Positions 1-6,546 of a stretch of 9,742 nucleotides of DNA are shown in pieces (within the stretch, counting starts at the first letter, position 1; each line of letters starts with the position of its first letter). The stretch is from Solirubrobacterales bacterium (GTDB taxonomy: Bacteria; Actinomycetota; Thermoleophilia; Solirubrobacterales; Solirubrobacteraceae): NCBI GenBank assembly GCA_026392325.1, contig JAPLCH010000118.1, forward strand, positions 1-9,742, given 5' to 3'. Below the pieces are notes generated by a model. That model was not told the origin of the DNA. It saw only the letters and a list, made by a program, of their open reading frames with translations, and ran no database searches. The position numbers and the translations under genes were made by a program.

Positions 1-840
1 CTCAAGCAGAAGATCATGGCTGCGATGGAGCCAAAGCGGCCCTCGCTTCGCCCGTTCCAGAAAGATCCAGCGCTTGACCTTCAGGCCATGACTGACGAGT
101 ACCTCGTTTATGGACACAGGCTCGAGCCTCCCATCCGCGATACCGCCAAGCTCGCATGGGATGACCTTGACGCGGGCCGGACAGTCCTGTTTGAGGGGGC
201 CCAGGGCGCGCTGCTGGACATTGACCACGGCACCTACCCCTTTGTCACCTCCTCAAACCCAATCGCTGGAGCAGCCTGCGTTGGCGCCGGCGTTGGCCCT
301 CGCGACATTGACGAGGTCTGGGGAATAACCAAGGCCTACGCCACACGGGTCGGGTCAGGACCGTTCCCGACCGAACTTGACGGCGACTTCGGCGAGGAGC
401 TGCGACAGAAGGGTGGCGAGTTTGGAACAACCACCGGAAGGGCCCGTCGTGTCGGTTGGCTTGACCTTGTCGCTCTCCGCTACGCATCCCGGATCAACTC
501 GCTCAGCGCCCTCGTTCTAACGAAGCTGGATGTCCTCTCAGGCCTGGACACCATCAAGGTCTGCACTTCCTACCTTGGTGAAGACGGCGTTGAGTTCCCA
601 GACTTCCCCTACCACCAGAGCGTGCTTCACCACTCGACTGGCAAGTACATCGAGTTGCCGGGCTGGACAGAGGACATCACTGGCTGCAGGAACTTGGAAG
701 AGCTGCCTCAGGCTGCGCTTGACTACATACGCTTCGTCGAGGAGTTCACAGGTGTGCCAATCACCCTCATCGGCGTTGGTCCCTCGCGGGATCAGGTCAT
801 TTGGACTGCGGCCAGCGAAGGAACCATCCCTCGCAGGTAA
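1..840 (+). CDS. purA: Adenylosuccinate synthase, C-terminal 279 residues (5' truncated by window edge)
   Basis: Cytosolic enzyme that joins IMP and aspartate using GTP to give adenylosuccinate, the first committed step to AMP. The reading frame is open from base 1 (LKQKI precedes the first Met at base 16), so that Met is not the start; roughly the first 150 residues, including the GDEGKG P-loop, lie outside the window. Visible family motifs, in fragment numbering: FEGAQGALLDIDHGTYPFVT from about 64, the TTTGRARR IMP/aspartate-binding loop at 143-150, LTKLDVL of the guanine-binding region at 173-179, and the closing GVGPSRDQ segment. It ends in TAA with a normal PurA C-terminus and no frame break. 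It is the only plus-strand gene and converges on the sugar cassette, with 15 bp between the two stop codons. Identification is secure. Confidence 0.97.
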   Translation, partial: LKQKIMAAMEPKRPSLRPFQKDPALDLQAMTDEYLVYGHRLEPPIRDTAKLAWDDLDAGRTVLFEGAQGALLDIDHGTYPFVTSSNPIAGAACVGAGVGPRDIDEVWGITKAYATRVGSGPFPTELDGDFGEELRQKGGEFGTTTGRARRVGWLDLVALRYASRINSLSALVLTKLDVLSGLDTIKVCTSYLGEDGVEFPDFPYHQSVLHHSTGKYIELPGWTEDITGCRNLEELPQAALDYIRFVEEFTGVPITLIGVGPSRDQVIWTAASEGTIPRR

Positions 841-844
841 CCTG

Positions 845-870
845 GGGAACTGGCCTCAGCGCCAGTTCTC
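845..870. terminator. Hairpin between convergent purA and acyltransferase genes, probable bidirectional terminator
   Basis: A perfect 8-bp inverted repeat, GAACTGGC (847-854) and GCCAGTTC (861-868), with a 6-nt loop; G-U and G-C pairs extend it to 845-870. It lies 5 nt past the purA stop, and its loop contains part of the stop codon of the minus-strand acyltransferase. No T run follows on either strand, so it is not a classic intrinsic terminator. Its position between converging genes makes termination or transcript-end protection the natural reading. Confidence 0.5.
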
Positions 871-1581
871 TACGAGTTCTTCGTCGCTGACAGTGCCGAT
901 TCTGCGTGCGGGAACGCCGACGACCACCGTTCGGGGTGAGACATCATGTTTCACGACGGCCCCGCCACCGACAACAGCTTCCTCGCCAACCTCAACTCCT
1001 GGCAGAAGGACTGAGCCCCCTCCAATCCGACAGGCACGACGCAGGGTGGCGCCCTTCAACGGAACAGTTCCGTCGTGGCGACCCATGCTGTCGTCATTGG
1101 TGGTTATTGCTCCCGGTCCGATAAAGACGTGATCCTCAACCACACTGCCAGTGGTCACATAGACGAGCGTTTGAATTCTCACGCCCTCTCCAATCTGGAC
1201 ATCGTTGTCAATCGTTGTTCCTCTACCAATAACTGAACCGCGGCCAATGGTGGCGCGCTCCCTCACATGCGCCTGATCTCCGATCACAACGCCCGAAGCG
1301 AGATGCGCGCCTGCAAGCACGATGGCCCCAGAGCAGACGGTCACGTCATCCTCAATGACTGTCCCTCCGGCAGGCTCTCTGACCGCCCGTGAGTGAGCTG
1401 CCAGACGCGGCTCGCGCCCCACGACTGCGTTCTCTCCAATCACAGAGCCCCTGCCAACCTTCACGCCAGACAGGAGGATTGCTCCCGCTTCGATGACAAC
1501 GTCGGGCCCAATTTCGACGCCGTCACCCACAACAGCTGTGGGTGCGATGACAGCCGTCGGATCAATCCTTGCTGAGCTCAT
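856..1581 (-). CDS. Left-handed beta-helix N-acyltransferase, WbpD/WlbB-like (nucleotide-sugar 3-N-acetyltransferase)
   Basis: A 241-residue hexapeptide-repeat acyltransferase. Imperfect [VIL]-G-x-x-[VAS] hexapeptides run through most of the protein, for example VIGENAVVG, VIGRGTTIDNDVQIGEG and VEVGEEAVVGGGAVVKHDV, which predicts a trimeric LbH fold using an acyl-CoA donor. A loop at about 160-178 (TTNDDSMGRH...) sits where related sugar acetyltransferases carry substrate-contacting residues, and the VVVGVPARRIG ending is typical. By context it acetylates the 3-amino group of a UDP-amino-uronic acid (the WbpD step). It is about 50 residues longer than WbpD (about 190) because of extra N-terminal coils. 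The ATG start overlaps the upstream oxidoreductase stop by 4 nt (ATGA), which indicates translational coupling. It is the last gene of the cassette. The exact substrate is inferred; a serine or DapH-like acyltransferase role is a weaker alternative. Confidence 0.8.
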   Translation of the reverse strand: MSSARIDPTAVIAPTAVVGDGVEIGPDVVIEAGAILLSGVKVGRGSVIGENAVVGREPRLAAHSRAVREPAGGTVIEDDVTVCSGAIVLAGAHLASGVVIGDQAHVRERATIGRGSVIGRGTTIDNDVQIGEGVRIQTLVYVTTGSVVEDHVFIGPGAITTNDDSMGRHDGTVPLKGATLRRACRIGGGSVLLPGVEVGEEAVVGGGAVVKHDVSPRTVVVGVPARRIGTVSDEELVENWR

Positions 1582-1835
1582 CGTCCTGATGCCAATGCTT
1601 CCTGCAGCCTTGAAAGTACGGACACCACTCGCAGGCCGCTGCGGCCGTCGGTTCGAGGAGTAGCGCCAGGCGTTGCGACTGAGCTGACGAAATGCTCCAG
1701 CTCCGTGCGAAGTGGCTCGGTGTTACCAAGGCGAGGCGCCCAAGACCCACCCGCACGAGTGATGTACTCGCCCCACGATTGAGTGTCCTCATCGAAGCCC
1801 TTGTCGTAAGCCGTCAGTTTGCCCTCTATCCGCAT
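1578..1835 (-). CDS. Gfo/Idh/MocA oxidoreductase, C-terminal fragment downstream of a frame break
   Basis: These 85 codons continue the oxidoreductase encoded immediately to the right (1826-2605) in a different frame. The peptide begins MRIEGKLTAYDKGF, with the YDKG element expected right after the GSKRMAVFDD segment of this family. It ends with the family's usual C-terminal helices (ELEHFVSSV...DGRSGLRVVSVLSRLQEAL). It is very unlikely to be an independent gene; the apparent ATG start is simply the second copy of a codon inside a 26-bp tandem duplication. Its TGA stop overlaps the acyltransferase ATG by 4 nt, which is what an intact operon gene would do. If the duplication is real, this part is probably untranslated or made only by re-initiation. 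Confidence 0.85.
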   Translation of the reverse strand: MRIEGKLTAYDKGFDEDTQSWGEYITRAGGSWAPRLGNTEPLRTELEHFVSSVATPGATPRTDGRSGLRVVSVLSRLQEALASGR

Positions 1836-1870
1836 GTCGTCAAATTGCCCTCGATCCGCATGTCGTCAAA
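1819..1870. repeat. 26-bp imperfect tandem duplication that breaks the oxidoreductase frame
   Basis: Copies at 1819-1844 and 1845-1870 are directly adjacent and identical except at one base (CTCTATCC in the left copy, CTCGATCC in the right). Each begins TTGCCCTC and ends GCATGTCGTCAAA. The inserted 26 bp shifts the minus-strand gene by 2 nt and leads to a TAG at 1828-1826. Deleting either copy joins FDDMRIEG to KLTAYDKG in one open frame. In the native frame the single difference is at the third base of an Ile codon (ATC versus ATA), so it is synonymous. Confidence 0.97.
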
Positions 1871-2605
1871 GACTGCCATGCGCTTCGAGCCGACAACGGT
1901 GATGCGTCGTTCCTTGTGTGGGTCGAGCCACGACAGATGCATGTGAGCTGCGACTCCGGAGGGAAACCGCAGGTACCCGAAGACAACATCCTCGACACCA
2001 GGCCGCACATAAGCTTCTCCAACTGCCGTCACCTGCTCGGGTTCCTCTCCGAGGAGGGAGAGGATGACGGCGACATCATGCGCGCCAAGGCTCCAGAGGG
2101 CGTTTTCGTCTGATCGGAGCTGACCGAGGTTCTGCCGGTTGCTGTAGACGTAGAGGACATCCCCGAGCTCTCCCTCAGCGATCAAATCCGCCAAAGCAGT
2201 GACCGCGGGGTGGTATTCGAGCAGATGGCCCACCATGAGTACCTTGCCTGCAGCGTCAGAGGCATCCACAGCCCTCTGAGCGTCCTCAACCGTCTGGGCC
2301 AAGGGTTTCTCCACAAAGCAGTGTTTTCCCGCCTGAAGGACCTTTATGGCCAGATCTGCGTGGGTTGGGACCGGTGTTGCCAGTGCCACGGCATCAATCC
2401 CCTCATCAGCAAGGACCTCATCAAGGCTCTGGGTCACTCTCGCCTCCGGGGCAAGTAGCTGTGCCTTGGCCAATGCTTCCGCATCAGCATCACAGATTAA
2501 GGCAAGCTCACATGACTGCATCGCCGCAAAGTTGCGGACAAGGTTTGGGCCCCAGTACCCGAGACCTACGACAGCGATCCGTGGACGCGCCCCGTTGGTC
2601 GGCAC
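1826..2605 (-). CDS. Gfo/Idh/MocA NAD(P)-dependent oxidoreductase, N-terminal 259 residues (frameshifted); probable UDP-sugar 3-dehydrogenase (WbpB/WlbA role)
   Basis: The N-terminal Rossmann domain has RIAVVGLGYWGPN (residues 9-21) as its dinucleotide-binding loop, ATPVPTHADLA at 76-86 and the conserved EKP with Lys at 99-101. The C-terminal domain carries NRQNLGQLRSDENALWSLGAHD (157-177), giving the His/Asp pair at 176-177. By context it would oxidise the 3-OH of UDP-GlcNAcA before amination, on the cassette's route to a 2,3-diamino uronic acid. The last seven codons (NLTTCG and stop) are out of frame because of the duplication at 1819-1870; without one copy the protein would be 333 residues, normal for the family. 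The start is GTG, 3 nt after the dehydrogenase stop, with no strong ribosome site. It belongs to the YWGPN subgroup rather than resembling Pseudomonas WbpB closely, so the substrate is inferred. Confidence 0.85.
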   Translation of the reverse strand: MPTNGARPRIAVVGLGYWGPNLVRNFAAMQSCELALICDADAEALAKAQLLAPEARVTQSLDEVLADEGIDAVALATPVPTHADLAIKVLQAGKHCFVEKPLAQTVEDAQRAVDASDAAGKVLMVGHLLEYHPAVTALADLIAEGELGDVLYVYSNRQNLGQLRSDENALWSLGAHDVAVILSLLGEEPEQVTAVGEAYVRPGVEDVVFGYLRFPSGVAAHMHLSWLDPHKERRITVVGSKRMAVFDDMRIEGNLTTCG

Positions 2606-2608
2606 GCT

Positions 2609-3853
2609 TTAGAGTCTTTGGGACCGGTCGCCGTCAGGACCCGTCACACCACGGAAGTCAAGTGTGAATGGAGCCTTCGCAACCACTTCAGCGTGGTCAA
2701 CCCCGGCGTGGGCCGTCACGATCACAGCGATGTCGCAAGTATCAAGTCCGGCATTCAGATCCACCGACTCGAGGCCAAAGCGCTCAATCGTAGGAACGTG
2801 TGCGTCGTGGTAGGAAAGGTCGGCGCCATCTTCGAGAAGCAGTCGGGCGATCCGCAGGGCCGGAGCCTCACGCATGTCACCGACACCCGACTTGTAGGAC
2901 ACGCCCACGAGAAGCACCTTGGAGCCCCGAACTGGGAGCCCTCGGTCGTTCAGTGAGCGGGCGATTCTGTCAACGCAGTAGTAAGGCATCTGCTGGTTGA
3001 CCTTGCCGGCAAGCTCGATGAACTCCGTGGACATGTCGAACTGCCTGGCACGCCATGCCAGATAGAAAGGGTCAACAGGAAGGCAGTGGCCGCCCATTCC
3101 CGGACCTGGCTCAAACCGCATGAACCCGTATGGCTTGGTTGACGCTGCGTCGACCACTTCCCAGATGTCAATGCCCATCCGGTCGGAAATCATGGCAAGC
3201 TCATTTACGAGGGCAATATTGACCGAGCGGAAGATGTTCTCAAGCAGCTTTGTCATCTCAGCAGCTTCAAGTGAGCTGACGGGAAGTACGTGATCGCAGA
3301 CCACGGAGTAAAGCTCGGTGGCTCTGGCGAGGCAATCCTCGGTAAGTCCACCGAGAACCTTTGGTGTCGTCCTGAGCGTGTGGTCTGTGCGACCCGGGTC
3401 AACGCGTTCAGGGGAGTAAGCGACGGCGAAGTCCTCTCCCGCAACCAAGCCGCCTTGCTCCAAAATCGGGATCAAGCACTCACGTGTGGTGCCAGGATAA
3501 GTAGTTGACTCAAGCACGACCAGCTGTCCAGAACGGATGATGCTTCCGATTGTTCGACCAGATCCCTCAACCGCTCCCAGATCAGGCTCGCGGTTCTCAG
3601 TAAGTGGCGTTGGGACGCAAATCACAATCGCGTCACACTCGGCAAGGTTCTCAGGTTGGTCACTCCACTTTGCAAGTCCGGAGACGGCGGCGAGCTCAGC
3701 TTCTGAAATGTCCTCAACGTGGCTCTTGCCCGACCTCAGGGCGTCAAGCAGCGATACGGAAACATCAAAGCCAGTTACCTCGTGCCCCTCGCGTGCAAAA
3801 GCCACAAGTAATGGAAGTCCCACATAGCCAAGTCCAACGATTCCGATTCTCAT
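2609..3853 (-). CDS. UDP-glucose/GDP-mannose dehydrogenase family, probable UDP-GlcNAc (or UDP-ManNAc) 6-dehydrogenase
   Basis: A 414-residue NAD-dependent four-electron oxidase that converts a UDP-hexosamine to the uronic acid in the cytosol. The NAD-binding domain opens MRIGIVGLGYVGLP (GxGxxG at 7-12) and includes VPTPL (80-84) and ESTTYPGTT (115-123). The central domain has Lys202 in EMTKLLEN and the catalytic Cys257 in GPGMGGHCLPVDPF. The UDP-binding domain contains GVSYKSGVGDMREAPAL (317-333). All key residues are present and the length is normal (WbpA is about 436). The N-acetylhexosamine assignment comes from the neighbouring 2-epimerase and acyltransferase: with the epimerase alone this pair could be WecB/WecC making UDP-ManNAcA, while the extra genes favour the WbpA role on UDP-GlcNAc. 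Its ATG overlaps the epimerase stop by 4 nt (ATGA, 3850-3853). Confidence 0.92.
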   Translation of the reverse strand: MRIGIVGLGYVGLPLLVAFAREGHEVTGFDVSVSLLDALRSGKSHVEDISEAELAAVSGLAKWSDQPENLAECDAIVICVPTPLTENREPDLGAVEGSGRTIGSIIRSGQLVVLESTTYPGTTRECLIPILEQGGLVAGEDFAVAYSPERVDPGRTDHTLRTTPKVLGGLTEDCLARATELYSVVCDHVLPVSSLEAAEMTKLLENIFRSVNIALVNELAMISDRMGIDIWEVVDAASTKPYGFMRFEPGPGMGGHCLPVDPFYLAWRARQFDMSTEFIELAGKVNQQMPYYCVDRIARSLNDRGLPVRGSKVLLVGVSYKSGVGDMREAPALRIARLLLEDGADLSYHDAHVPTIERFGLESVDLNAGLDTCDIAVIVTAHAGVDHAEVVAKAPFTLDFRGVTGPDGDRSQRL

Positions 3854-4971
3854 ATGGCGGGAAGTATAAGTGCCTCTGCGACTCGCGCGCCAGCATGGGC
3901 ATCGCCGTACAAAAGCGGATGGTCTTCCGGCATGTCCAGAAGCAGCGCCGACAAAGCTGCCTGGGGATCAAGACCAACCAGAACATTCCACCCTGCCGCG
4001 ACTGTCTCAGTCCACTCGGTGGAAGTCCGCAGCGTCACACACGGAATCCTGCAGAGATAAGCCTCCTTCTGGGCACCCCCTGAATCGGTGACGAGGGCCT
4101 TCGCGTTGACTAAGAGCGACTGGAAGTCGATGTACCCAAGCGGCTCTGTAACGGTCAGTCCGTTGATCGAGTCCAGCCTGTTCCTGAGGTCGAAGCTCTC
4201 AAGTCGGTCTGCCGTGCGCGGATGCAACGGGAGAACCGCTGGGATGGGCAACGCCTCAAGCACGGCGACGAACTTGGTCAATGCCTCCTCAGTGTCGACG
4301 GTGGCAACTCGATGCGCTGTTACAAGAAGGAAGCCTCCTGGTTGAAGACCCAGCCGTTCCAAAACCGCGGTTCTCCCACGGACCCGGTCCGACACCATCT
4401 CGACCACATCAGCCATCACATCCCCGACAAGCTCAATGCGGCCCCCGAGGGCCTCATTCTCAAGGTTGCTGACGGCAACGGGGGTGGAGCAGAGCAGCAG
4501 GGCCGACCGTTTGTCAGTTTCGATCCTGTTGCGTTCCTCGGGCATCGCCAAGTCGAAGCTGCGCATACCTGCCTCCACATGAGCGATCTTGATGCCAGCC
4601 GTCTCGGCCGCCAAGGCTCCACCCAGAGTGGAATTCGTGTCGCCGTACAACAGCACCCAATCCGGCTCGTACTCGAAAAGCAACGGGCCGAGCGCCGTTG
4701 ACATCAGCTCAACCTGGTCCCCATCGACTCCACCGGAGATCTCAAGGTTGTGGGCCGGAGCCGGAATTCCCAATTCATCGAAGAACACATCCGACAGCTC
4801 CGGGTCATGGTGCTGGCCGGTATGCACAAGGACCTCATCTGCAACCTCACGCAGAGGCCCAGAAACTGCTGCTGCCTTTACAAACTGCGGGCGGTTACCG
4901 ACAACCGTGACGATGCGCGGGCGCGCTGCCAAGGGATCAGCTGCCCCCAAGGGCGCTGCCAACAAGGTCAC
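3850..4971 (-). CDS. Non-hydrolysing UDP-GlcNAc 2-epimerase family (WecB/WbpI-like)
   Basis: A GT-B-fold epimerase inverting C2 of a UDP-2-acetamido sugar (GlcNAc to ManNAc configuration). Numbering from the GTG at 4971: PRIVTVVGNRPQFVKA (18-33), HTGQHHD (50-56), YGDTNST with Asp111, HVEAGMRS with Glu133, MPEERNR with Glu145/146, TAHR with His220, and DSGGAQKEAYLCRIPCVTLR (296-315) followed by STEWTETV. These match the catalytic Asp, Glu, Glu and His known for WecB. The QKEAY and TEW wording resembles WbpI-type enzymes, which act on the 2,3-diacetamido-glucuronate substrate, but I cannot fix specificity. Start is uncertain: the GTG at 4971 overlaps the pabC-like gene by 35 nt and lacks a good ribosome site. 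A TTG at 4932-4930, 4 nt after the pabC stop and preceded by a GGGGG run, would give 360 residues starting just before the first strand. Confidence 0.9.
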   Translation of the reverse strand: MTLLAAPLGAADPLAARPRIVTVVGNRPQFVKAAAVSGPLREVADEVLVHTGQHHDPELSDVFFDELGIPAPAHNLEISGGVDGDQVELMSTALGPLLFEYEPDWVLLYGDTNSTLGGALAAETAGIKIAHVEAGMRSFDLAMPEERNRIETDKRSALLLCSTPVAVSNLENEALGGRIELVGDVMADVVEMVSDRVRGRTAVLERLGLQPGGFLLVTAHRVATVDTEEALTKFVAVLEALPIPAVLPLHPRTADRLESFDLRNRLDSINGLTVTEPLGYIDFQSLLVNAKALVTDSGGAQKEAYLCRIPCVTLRTSTEWTETVAAGWNVLVGLDPQAALSALLLDMPEDHPLLYGDAHAGARVAEALILPAI

Positions 4972-5689
4972 TCAACCGACCTGCAAGGTCAACGGTCATC
5001 GGACCGTTGACAGGAAGTTCATGGCCATCTACCGCGCTGACAGCCTGTATCTTCCCCAGGAGATCGGGGAGATGAATTGACTTCTCCGTGGCGCCAGTGA
5101 TCGTAAGGATGTGACGCCTGGTGATCGACTCAAGAATCCGATCCGCGAGTGGCGGTGTGAACACCTCGGAGTTGGTCACCCAAAAGAACGTTGACGTCGG
5201 AGCCTCGAGGACCATTCCCTCCGGGGTAATGAGAAGCGCCTCGTCCGCGCCCTTCTCGACCGCCAGCCGCCCCGCCAGCATGTTGGCCGCGTAGGACAGA
5301 GACTTGACTCCGTCCAAGACCACACTCGGTTGATAAGTGACAGAAGCAAGGCTGACTGCGAGACCGCGGGCTGGAAGCGGCTCCGTCAACAAGAGCCTTA
5401 TGCCCCCACGGGTAATCACAATCCGAAGGCAGCCGTCTCGACTTCCGTACTCCGAAAGAACGGCCGTAACCTCAGACTTGAGGGCTGCCTCGTCATACGG
5501 AAGGCGAAGGTTGGCAGCTGAAGCAGCAAGCCTGACGTAGTGCTCTTCCAATGCAAAGGGAACTCCGGAGTAAAGCCTTGCCACCTCAAAAACCCCGTCG
5601 CCGCGCAGAAGACCGTCATCAGTGGCCGGAATGTAAGCCGCGCTGACGTCACTGAGGACACCGTTGATGGAGGCGATTTCAGCACTCAT
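4937..5689 (-). CDS. pabC: Class IV PLP aminotransferase / aminodeoxychorismate lyase-like protein, possibly with an internal deletion
   Basis: A 250-residue fold-type IV PLP enzyme. Family elements: INGVLSDV near the N-terminus, DDGLLRGDGVFE (24-35), catalytic Lys129 in GVKSLSYAANMLAGRLA, then GADEALLITPEGMVLEAPTSTFFWV (147-171) with the conserved Glu162. PabC releases pyruvate from aminodeoxychorismate to give p-aminobenzoate for folate; D-amino-acid or branched-chain aminotransferases share the same fold, so the reaction is not certain. Oddity: after LPDLL (207-211) the chain goes straight to GKIQAVSAVDG, where relatives carry an EAFxxSTTREV-like segment that holds the PLP phosphate. About ten residues seem to be missing, in frame. 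The ATG lies only 4 nt past the tRNA-Lys 3' end with no ribosome-site space. It overlaps or abuts the epimerase gene downstream and is probably co-transcribed with the sugar cassette, although unrelated in function. Confidence 0.8.
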   Translation of the reverse strand: MSAEIASINGVLSDVSAAYIPATDDGLLRGDGVFEVARLYSGVPFALEEHYVRLAASAANLRLPYDEAALKSEVTAVLSEYGSRDGCLRIVITRGGIRLLLTEPLPARGLAVSLASVTYQPSVVLDGVKSLSYAANMLAGRLAVEKGADEALLITPEGMVLEAPTSTFFWVTNSEVFTPPLADRILESITRRHILTITGATEKSIHLPDLLGKIQAVSAVDGHELPVNGPMTVDLAGRLSDLVGSALGGS

Positions 5690-5693
5690 CTAG

Positions 5694-5766
<73 letters not shown>

Positions 5767-5797
5767 GTGTGGATGGAAGCCAATGTGACTTCCACAC
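5767..5797 (-). terminator. Hairpin between the membrane-anchored protein gene and tRNA-Lys
   Basis: Reading the minus strand, GTGTG-GAAG at the 5' side can pair with CTTCC and CACAC on the 3' side, giving two helices of about five pairs split by a 3-nt bulge (ATC), with a loop of about nine bases. It begins 11 nt after the preceding TAA and ends exactly at the tRNA 5' end. There is no U run. It could be a weak or partial terminator or an element that shapes tRNA 5' processing. I see no convincing promoter in the 42-nt gap. Confidence 0.3.
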
Positions 5798-5808
5798 AAG
5801 GCGCGAGT

Positions 5809-6546
5809 TTATCCGCCCAGAGGCGAAGCCGCGCTGCCCTGAGCGGCTTGTTTCGCCGCCTGCTGTTTCTGAAGCTTGTACTGGGCCTTGGCGGAGATGA
5901 ATTGATTCTTCAAAGTTGCCCTCTGCGCCTTGGGGGAAAGCGCAAGCGCCTTGGCCCCAGCCTGGTTGCCAATCGAGTTGTCTCCGCCCAGATAGGCGGC
6001 AATCGCAAGCTGTGTGTAACTGGCAGCGCTCGGTTCTGCCGCGACGACGATCTGCCATGCGCGAACACCGTTCTTGCCATCAGAAAGACCGCCTGAGCTG
6101 TACGCCTGAGCCATCAGCTTGGCGAGAGTGAGGTCAACCGTTCCATTCTGAAGCGCGAGGTACCGAAGCCAATCAGTTGATGCTGCCTCAAGCTGCGCCT
6201 TCCCTTGAGGTGTGTACTGGCCCGATGTCGTATCGAACCCTGCACTTGCAGCCTGGAAACGAAGCCTTGCGGCTGCTCCCCACTGCTTAGCCTGCTGAGC
6301 GGGTGTCTGCTTGGGGGCGCCAACCACGATCACTGACGCTCCAGCCTTCTTCTCCGCGCTGAGTGCCTGCGATTCAAGCGAGGAGCCGGAAGATCCCCCG
6401 CCCTTGTTCTGATCCGAGTTGAGAAGACCGAATCCGCTGCCACCAACCCCAAAGAGCACAAGCCCTCCGCCAATCAAAACAGCGAGAAATACATAGACCA
6501 CCTTGACTACACGGCGCCGGCCACTTGCACGTAGGTCAAAAAGCAT
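5809..6546 (-). CDS. Single-pass membrane-anchored protein with possible tetratricopeptide-like repeats, function unknown
   Basis: 245 residues. A short basic N-terminus (MLFDLRASGRRRVVK) leads into one hydrophobic helix at about 15-34 (VVKVVYVFLAVLIGGGLVLFGVGG). A Gly/Ser-rich linker follows (about 35-57), then an Ala/Gln-rich helical region to the C-terminus. The basic side before the helix predicts an N-in, C-out orientation. Alternating helices such as YTPQGKAQLEAASTDWLRYLALQ and AWQIVVAAEPSAASYTQLAIAAYLGG are TPR-like, but I cannot assign clear repeat boundaries. I recall similar short FDLR...RRR-type proteins after tatC in Thermoleophilia, which supports co-inheritance but not a function. 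The ATG overlaps the tatC stop by one base (TGATG), so expression is probably coupled to tatC. An extracytoplasmic scaffold or chaperone role is only a guess. Confidence 0.75.
   Translation of the reverse strand: MLFDLRASGRRRVVKVVYVFLAVLIGGGLVLFGVGGSGFGLLNSDQNKGGGSSGSSLESQALSAEKKAGASVIVVGAPKQTPAQQAKQWGAAARLRFQAASAGFDTTSGQYTPQGKAQLEAASTDWLRYLALQNGTVDLTLAKLMAQAYSSGGLSDGKNGVRAWQIVVAAEPSAASYTQLAIAAYLGGDNSIGNQAGAKALALSPKAQRATLKNQFISAKAQYKLQKQQAAKQAAQGSAASPLGG

Noticed and set aside
530..1132. Long plus-strand open frame across the 3' part of purA and the acyltransferase
   Set aside because: It is out of frame with purA and antisense to the acyltransferase; the translation is Ser/Thr/Arg-rich low complexity with no family motifs.
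1578..2605. Programmed ribosomal frameshift in the oxidoreductase gene
   Set aside because: The break is fully explained by a 26-bp duplication; there is no need for recoding, and I saw no slippery site with a downstream structure.
4222..5080. Plus-strand open frames opposite the epimerase
   Set aside because: They mirror a strongly conserved epimerase and have no recognisable domain or ribosome site.
4937..5689. The pabC-like gene as the missing cassette aminotransferase
   Set aside because: It is a fold-type IV PLP enzyme; the Wbp-type 3-amination uses fold-type I DegT-family enzymes, whose motifs are absent here.
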